DNA of 64,000 nucleotides from Streptomyces atratus. GTDB lineage: Bacteria; Actinomycetota; Actinomycetes; Streptomycetales; Streptomycetaceae. The notes beneath the pieces were generated by a model that saw only the letters and a list, made by a program, of their open reading frames with translations, did not search any database and was not told the DNA's origin. This document shows positions 59,696-64,000 of this stretch, piece by piece (the first letter of the stretch is position 1; every line of letters starts with the position of its first letter). The stretch lies in assembly GCF_014648655.1 (NCBI RefSeq), contig NZ_BMRN01000029.1, positions 1 to 64,000 on the forward strand, given 5' to 3'. The position numbers were made by a program, and so were the translations under genes.

Positions 59696-60256
59696 TCAGA
59701 CCCTGACGCCCAGACCCTCGACGACCACCGCGCCCGGCAGCGCCGCCAGCGCCTTGCCCGGGACGATCAGCTTGCCTCGCCGGCTGCCGCTGCCGATCAG
59801 TACCCATTCCTCGTCGACGACGGCGGGATCGATCAGCAGTGGCCAAGCGGCCGGGAGTCCGATCGGCGTGATTCCGCCGTACTCCATGCCGGTCTCACCG
59901 ACCGCCGTGTCCATCGGGGCGAAGGACGCCTTGCGAGCGCCCAGGTGCTTGCGGACCGCGCCGTTCACGTCGACACGGGAGTGGGAGAGGACGAGGCAGG
60001 CCGCCAGTGTCACTTCACCGCCGCGCTTGCCCGCCACCACGACACAGTTGGCCGACCGGTCGAGCAGCTCCGCGCCGTGGTGCTCGACGAAGACCGCCGT
60101 GTCGGCGATGGCCGGATCCGTGTCGACATGGATGATCTGCGCGGCGGGAACACCGCTCCAGCCTTCGCTCACGGCTGCGGCGACGGGCTCGGTGAGCAGG
60201 TCGAGACGGTCGACCGCTGGGCAGGCATTCTCGAAGGATCCGATGGGTGCGCGCAT
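59696..60256 (-). CDS. YbaK/ProX-type aminoacyl-tRNA deacylase
   Basis: 186 residues from ATG 60256. The YbaK fold is indicated by IIHVDTDPAIADTAVFV, CVVVAGKRGGEVTLAACLV with the conserved Lys, and MEYGGITPIGLP. These free-standing editing proteins hydrolyse mischarged tRNAs such as Cys- or Ala-tRNAPro. Which mischarged tRNA this one takes cannot be told. Confidence 0.87.
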   Translation of the reverse strand: MRAPIGSFENACPAVDRLDLLTEPVAAAVSEGWSGVPAAQIIHVDTDPAIADTAVFVEHHGAELLDRSANCVVVAGKRGGEVTLAACLVLSHSRVDVNGAVRKHLGARKASFAPMDTAVGETGMEYGGITPIGLPAAWPLLIDPAVVDEEWVLIGSGSRRGKLIVPGKALAALPGAVVVEGLGVRV

Positions 60257-60300
60257 GCACGCAACGCTAACAGCGTTCCGAGGGCGGCCGGTTGGCCGTC

Positions 60301-60873
60301 TCACCGTACGGGCGGGATGGAGACCGCCATGGTGACCTCGGTCGGCTCGGAGCCGTCGTTGCGGTACGCGTGCGGGTGATGCGCCTCGAACGTGGCGGAC
60401 CCGCCGGCGGGTACGGAGTACGAAGCTCCGTCGACGACCAGGGTGAGCTCTCCCGCGGTGACGTGGAGCAGTTCGACCGTGCCCTCGGGGTGCGGGTCGG
60501 AGTGGCTGCTGTCGCCCGGCATCAGGCGCCACGCCCAGAGTTCGAGCGGCCCTCTGGCCTCCGTGCCGACGAGCAGCGTGGTGGAACTGCCCGCCTCCGT
60601 GGACCACATGCGCACCGCCTGGCTCTCGGGCACCAGCCGAACCGGTGAGCTCTGCTCGTAGTCGAGCAGCGTGGTGATGCTGACACCCAGTGCGTCGGCG
60701 AGCTTGACCGTGGTGCCGACGCTCGGGTTGGTGCGGGCCTGCTCGATCTGGATGATCATGCCGCGGCTGACCCCGGCACGGGCGGCGAGTGCGTCCAGAG
60801 TGAAGCCGCGTTCCCCCCGCCAGCGCTTGAGATTGCGCGCGAGCGACTGGGTGAGCTGATCGAGGTCAGACAC
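60301..60873 (-). CDS. XRE-family regulator with cupin domain
   Basis: 190 residues from GTG 60873. An N-terminal Cro/C1 helix-turn-helix (about 8-65; FTLDALAARAGVSRGMIIQI) joins a small cupin barrel (about 105-185; DPHPEGTVELLHVTAGELTL, FEAHHPHAYRND). Such regulators sense small molecules and often control neighbouring transporters. It is divergent from a DMT exporter with an inverted repeat in between. Confidence 0.9.
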   Translation of the reverse strand: MSDLDQLTQSLARNLKRWRGERGFTLDALAARAGVSRGMIIQIEQARTNPSVGTTVKLADALGVSITTLLDYEQSSPVRLVPESQAVRMWSTEAGSSTTLLVGTEARGPLELWAWRLMPGDSSHSDPHPEGTVELLHVTAGELTLVVDGASYSVPAGGSATFEAHHPHAYRNDGSEPTEVTMAVSIPPVR

Positions 60874-60881
60874 ATTCCGTC

Positions 60882-60913
60882 CAATATTTTGGCTGACAGG
60901 GTCGAAAATACTG
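60882..60913. promoter_or_regulatory. Near-perfect inverted repeat between XRE-cupin and DMT genes
   Basis: CAATATTTT (60882-60890) and AAAATACTG (60905-60913) form an inverted repeat with one mismatch and a 14-base spacer, AT-rich against a GC-rich background. A second, GTGCA-type repeat (TGCAC at about 60912 and GTGCA at about 60926) lies next to it. These are candidate operators for the divergent XRE-cupin regulator. Confidence 0.5.
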
Positions 60914-60966
60914 CACTACGGTGTGGTGCACCCAACCGTTCATCGCACTGTACTGCGAGGCATGCA

Positions 60967-61833
60967 ATGACAGCACTGTTCGCCCTGGCCACGAGCCTGC
61001 TCTGGGGGCTGGCCGACTTCGGCGGCGGGCTGCTCACGCGACGCACGCCCGCGCTGACCGTGGTCGTCGTCTCGCAGACCGCCGCGGCGGTGGTGCTCGG
61101 CGTCATCGTGATCGCGACCGGCGGCTGGAGCGAGGCGGGCCCGCAGCTCTGGTTCGCCGTCGCGGCGGGCGCCGTCGGGCCGGTTGCGATGCTGAGCTTC
61201 TACAAGGCCCTGGCGCTCGGCCCGATGGGCGTCGTCTCCCCGCTCGGATCGCTGGGTGTCGCCGTGCCGGTGAGCGTCGGGATCGTCGTCGGGGAGCGGC
61301 CGGGGCTGCTCCAGTTCGCGGGAGTCGGCGTCGCCGTGGTGGGCATCGTGCTGGCCGGTGGTCCGCAGTTGCGCGGGGCTCCGGTGCAGCGCCGGGCGGT
61401 GCTGCTGACCCTGGTGGCCGCGTTCGGCTTCGGGTCGGTGATGTCCCTGATCGCGGAGGCGTCCACGACGGTGACCGGGCTGTTCCTGGCGCTCTTCGTC
61501 CAGCGCCTCACCAATATCGCGGTGGGCGGCAGCGCGCTGTACGTATCGGTGCGCCGCGGGGCACGCGCATTGCCGGAGGAGGGCGGGGCCGCCGTGGTAC
61601 TGGCCGCACTGCCCGCGCTGGTATTCGTCGGGCTCGCGGATGTCGCTGCCAACGGCACGTACTCGATAGCCGCACAGCACGGCCCGGTCACCGTGGCCGC
61701 CGTACTCGCCTCCCTCTATCCGGTGGTCACGGCCCTGGCCGCGCGCGGAGTGCTCAAGGAACGGCTGCGCGGGGTGCAGGCGGCCGGGGCCGGTCTCGCC
61801 CTGGTGGGCACGGTGTTGCTGGCGACCGGCTGA
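60967..61833 (+). CDS. EamA/DMT-superfamily transporter
   Basis: 288 residues with ten hydrophobic segments arranged as two EamA halves (FALATSLLWGLADFGGG; YSIAAQHGPVTVAAVLASLY). Members export amino acids and other metabolites. ATG 60967 follows CGAGGCATGCA. The divergent XRE-cupin gene probably regulates it. Confidence 0.9.
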   Translation: MTALFALATSLLWGLADFGGGLLTRRTPALTVVVVSQTAAAVVLGVIVIATGGWSEAGPQLWFAVAAGAVGPVAMLSFYKALALGPMGVVSPLGSLGVAVPVSVGIVVGERPGLLQFAGVGVAVVGIVLAGGPQLRGAPVQRRAVLLTLVAAFGFGSVMSLIAEASTTVTGLFLALFVQRLTNIAVGGSALYVSVRRGARALPEEGGAAVVLAALPALVFVGLADVAANGTYSIAAQHGPVTVAAVLASLYPVVTALAARGVLKERLRGVQAAGAGLALVGTVLLATG

Positions 61834-61855
61834 GGATCCGGCGCCCCACCGCCCC

Positions 61856-62644
61856 TCAGTCGCCGGACGGGCCCGGTGTCTCGCCCGGTTCCGCAAGGGC
61901 CAGCAGCTGCTCGGGCGTGACGCCGGACGGGATCGGCACCGGAGCAGGGGTGCGCAGCGGCGGCTGCCAGCCCTTCTCCGGATCCCAACTGCGTACGACA
62001 CGGGCGGGAGCACCGGCCACCACCGCATGGTCGGGCACCTCACCCCGCACCACCGCGCCCGCGGCGACCACCACGTTGCGCCCGAGCGTGGCCCCGGGCA
62101 GGATCACCGCTCCGGTGCCGATCCAGCAGCCCGGACCGATGGCGACCGGCTCCATTCGGGGCCACTGTCTGCCGACCGGCTCGTGCGGATCGTCGTAACT
62201 GTGGTTCGTGGACGTGATGTAGACATATGGCCCGCAGTACGTGTCCGAGCCGATGGTCACCGTGGTGTCGGCGACGACATGGCTGCCGCGGCCGAGCACC
62301 ACTCCGTCCCCCAGGGTCAGGATCGGCTCGGATCCGAGGTCCAGGTCGGGCATGAGCCCGGCCGTCAGCGTGACCTGTTCACCGATCACACAGTGGGAAC
62401 CGAGCTCGATCCATGACTCTCCGAAGACCGTGCCCTGCGGGAAGGCCAGCCGGGTGCCTGCGCCGATCCGGCCGAATCGCAGCCGGCCGGGGTGTTCCGC
62501 GGTGACCGCGCCCGACTCCTGCACCCAGCGCCAGCCGCGGTGGACGGCCCGGGACAGGGCGCGCCTCCGCCAGGCGGCAAGGGAAGAGAACGTGTTCCTG
62601 TTCTTGGGCACTCGCACACGGTAGTCGGCGGCGCCCGGCGTCAT
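61856..62644 (-). CDS. Hexapeptide-repeat acyltransferase
   Basis: 262 residues from ATG 62644; GTG 62611 would give a start at VPKNRNTFSSLAAWRRR and is equally likely. The left-handed beta-helix is seen in repeats such as TVFGESWIELGSHCVIG, LGDGVVLGRGSHVVAD and IGTGAVILPGATLGRNVVV, with the catalytic-type NHSYDDP loop of xenobiotic/maltose acetyltransferase relatives. The acyl acceptor is unknown. It converges on the DMT gene, 22 bases apart. Confidence 0.85.
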   Translation of the reverse strand: MTPGAADYRVRVPKNRNTFSSLAAWRRRALSRAVHRGWRWVQESGAVTAEHPGRLRFGRIGAGTRLAFPQGTVFGESWIELGSHCVIGEQVTLTAGLMPDLDLGSEPILTLGDGVVLGRGSHVVADTTVTIGSDTYCGPYVYITSTNHSYDDPHEPVGRQWPRMEPVAIGPGCWIGTGAVILPGATLGRNVVVAAGAVVRGEVPDHAVVAGAPARVVRSWDPEKGWQPPLRTPAPVPIPSGVTPEQLLALAEPGETPGPSGD

Positions 62645-62793
62645 CCCCGCGGCGGCCTGTGATGTTCACCCCACTCGGCGGCGCTCCACCGCCCGTCGCA
62701 TACCGTTCCTCTGACGCGATCGAACAGCGGCGACCGCGCTGCTGCGATCGGACGACCGCGACCGCACGGCACCGGGGCACGGAGGAACGGACG

Positions 62794-63324
62794 ATGGCAG
62801 AACAGGCGTTGATCACGGGAATGGGCGGCAAGGAGCCGGACATCGATGCGGAGGCCTTCACCGCACCGACATCGGTCGTGATCGGTGAGATCACGATGGC
62901 CGCGGGCTCCAGCGTCTGGTACCACGCAGTACTGCGTGCCGACTGCGGTCCCATCGTCATCGGCGCCGACAGCAATATCCAGGACAACTGCAGCGTCCAC
63001 GTCGACCCCGGATTCCCCGTCACGGTCGGCGAGCGCGTCTCGGTCGGGCACAACGCCGTACTCCACGGCTGCACCATCGAGGACGACGTGCTGGTCGGCA
63101 TGGGGTCCACCGTGCTCAACGGAGCCCGCATCGGCGCCGGTTCACTGATCGCGGCACAGGCGCTGGTCCCGCAGGGGATGCAGGTTCCGCCGGGGTCGCT
63201 CGTCGCGGGCGTCCCCGCCAAGGTCAAGCGGCAGCTGACCGAGGAGGAGCTCGAAGGCATCAAGTTCAACGCGGTGGGTTACGTGGAGCTGGCCAAGGCC
63301 CACCGACAGGTGCACGAAAACTGA
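62794..63324 (+). CDS. Gamma-carbonic anhydrase-like hexapeptide protein
   Basis: 176 residues from ATG 62794, with GGAGG upstream. A left-handed beta-helix with the gamma-CA metal-ligand region: LRADCGPIVIGADSNIQDNC, SVHVDP (first His), VGHNAVLHGC (two further His). The catalytic Glu residues of methanogen Cam cannot be confirmed. Proteins of this group (YrdA/PaaY-like) bind zinc and may hydrate CO2 or hydrolyse thioesters. Confidence 0.88.
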   Translation: MAEQALITGMGGKEPDIDAEAFTAPTSVVIGEITMAAGSSVWYHAVLRADCGPIVIGADSNIQDNCSVHVDPGFPVTVGERVSVGHNAVLHGCTIEDDVLVGMGSTVLNGARIGAGSLIAAQALVPQGMQVPPGSLVAGVPAKVKRQLTEEELEGIKFNAVGYVELAKAHRQVHEN

Positions 63325-63400
63325 ACGGACCGGAGCCGAGGGGCGCGGCGGGCGGTGGACCGGGCCGGCACCGCCGCCCTGCCGGTCGGTCGCTGCCCGG

Positions 63401-64000
63401 TCAGTCCGCGGCCGGTACGGTCCCCGCTTCGGGCGCGCAGACGGCCGGCATCCGCGCCGTCGCCTTCTTGGCCCGGTTCTTCAGCACCAGCATCGAGGTC
63501 ACACCGATCAGCACCGCGACCACCAGGCCGAGGTAGGAGAACCGCTTGAGCCAGGCCTCGGCGACGACTCCCACCGAGTAGACGACGGCTGTGGTGCCAC
63601 CGGCCCAGACGATGCCGCCGAACAGGTTGGCCATCAGGAACTTCCAGTACGGCATGTGCAGTACGCCGGCCAGCGGTCCCGCGAAGATCCGCAGCAGTGC
63701 GACGAAGCGGCCGAAGAACACCGCCCACACGCCCCACTTCTGGAACGACCGTTCCGCCATGCCGATCTGACTCTCCCCGAAGTGTTTGGGGAACTTCCCA
63801 CCCAGCCAGGCGAGGAGCGGCCGTCCGCCCTTGCGGCCGATGGCGTATCCGGCCGAGTCACCGATGACCGCGCCGGCCGAGGCGCAGGCACCGAGGATCC
63901 AGGGGTTGATTCCGTCGTGCCCGGCTGCCAGCAGCGCCGCGCTGACCAGGACGATCTCGCCAGGCAGCGGAATTCCGAGGCTCTCCAGCCCGATGACAAC
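63401..64000 (-). CDS. DedA-family membrane protein, partial
   Basis: 200 residues seen; the N-terminus runs off the right edge. DedA/SNARE-associated marks: ESLGIPLPGEIVLVSAALLA, GDSAGYAIGRKGG, FFGRFVALLRIFAGPLAGV with the conserved Arg residues, and a last helix LGLVVAVLIGVTSMLVL. DedA proteins are polyprenyl-phosphate or phospholipid flippase-like transporters needed for envelope integrity. No internal stop is seen; an ATG at 63760 is internal. Confidence 0.9.
   Translation of the reverse strand, partial: VVIGLESLGIPLPGEIVLVSAALLAAGHDGINPWILGACASAGAVIGDSAGYAIGRKGGRPLLAWLGGKFPKHFGESQIGMAERSFQKWGVWAVFFGRFVALLRIFAGPLAGVLHMPYWKFLMANLFGGIVWAGGTTAVVYSVGVVAEAWLKRFSYLGLVVAVLIGVTSMLVLKNRAKKATARMPAVCAPEAGTVPAAD

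Noticed and set aside
1..64000. tRNA and rRNA genes
   Set aside because: Reading for T-loop and acceptor-stem patterns gave no credible tRNA, and no rRNA sequence was recognised; a covariance search would settle it.

Overview
The window looks like chromosomal DNA of a Streptomyces or close relative. It is very GC-rich, uses many GTG and TTG starts and overlapping stop/start junctions, and carries lineage-typical genes: a WhiJ-like regulator with a DUF397 partner and an anti-sigma-like ATPase, an extra ClpP paralogue, an ECF41 sigma factor, and two genes in which I found the rare TTA leucine codon. All calls come from reading the sequence and from knowledge of the families; no database search was run.

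Left part (1-27 kb), mostly ordinary chromosome. An IS3-family remnant runs off the left edge. It is followed by a ClpP paralogue that appears to lack its catalytic histidine, and by an NlpC/P60 hydrolase behind a probable c-di-AMP riboswitch. A LysE exporter/LysR pair, the WhiJ-like cluster, and the biotin genes (bioF divergent from bioB-bioA-bioD) come next. Then follow a methyltransferase, a Doc-like toxin/RHH antitoxin pair with a perfect palindromic operator, a large SpoIIE-type phosphatase, a pair of CNNM/CorC-like membrane proteins preceded by an overlapping 28-residue leader ORF, a second LysE exporter, a GDSL hydrolase, purB, a Mug-type glycosylase, a two-component system beside fragments of an ABC transporter, a ROK regulator and a GntR regulator.

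Accessory island (about 27.4-40.6 kb). Four proteins share a module of GDL-type right-handed beta-helix strands plus a 'PELL...' helical tail. The module is fused to LRRs (27487), to LRRs and TPR-like helices (32761), to ankyrin repeats (35212), or stands alone (36962). Around them lie a SUKH/SMI1-like protein, a HEAT-repeat protein translationally overlapped with one LRR gene, an unknown small protein, and IS701 and IS5 remnants. Two of the module genes share a near-identical upstream element of about 22 bp. This is the best candidate for an undescribed system; a poly-immunity locus (a cluster of immunity proteins without their toxins) is one reading. The right side is eroded: a headless GDSL hydrolase, a truncated alpha/beta hydrolase and a possible MocR-type tail surround an intact ECF41 sigma factor.

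Right part (40.6-64 kb), ordinary chromosome again. It holds a Tat-exported PhoD phosphatase with an 18-bp terminator hairpin, a SWIM zinc-finger protein coupled to a large DUF6493-type protein, a membrane-anchored ACT-GNAT acetyltransferase, a Cys/Met-metabolism PLP enzyme divergent from an Lrp regulator, a DUF885 peptidase-like protein, a second Lrp regulator, sbcD-sbcC, an ornithine cyclodeaminase-like enzyme, a YigZ protein, a CoA-binding protein, an AAC(3)-type acetyltransferase with a TTA codon, a YbaK deacylase, an XRE-cupin regulator divergent from a DMT exporter, a hexapeptide acyltransferase, a gamma-carbonic anhydrase-like protein and a partial DedA protein.
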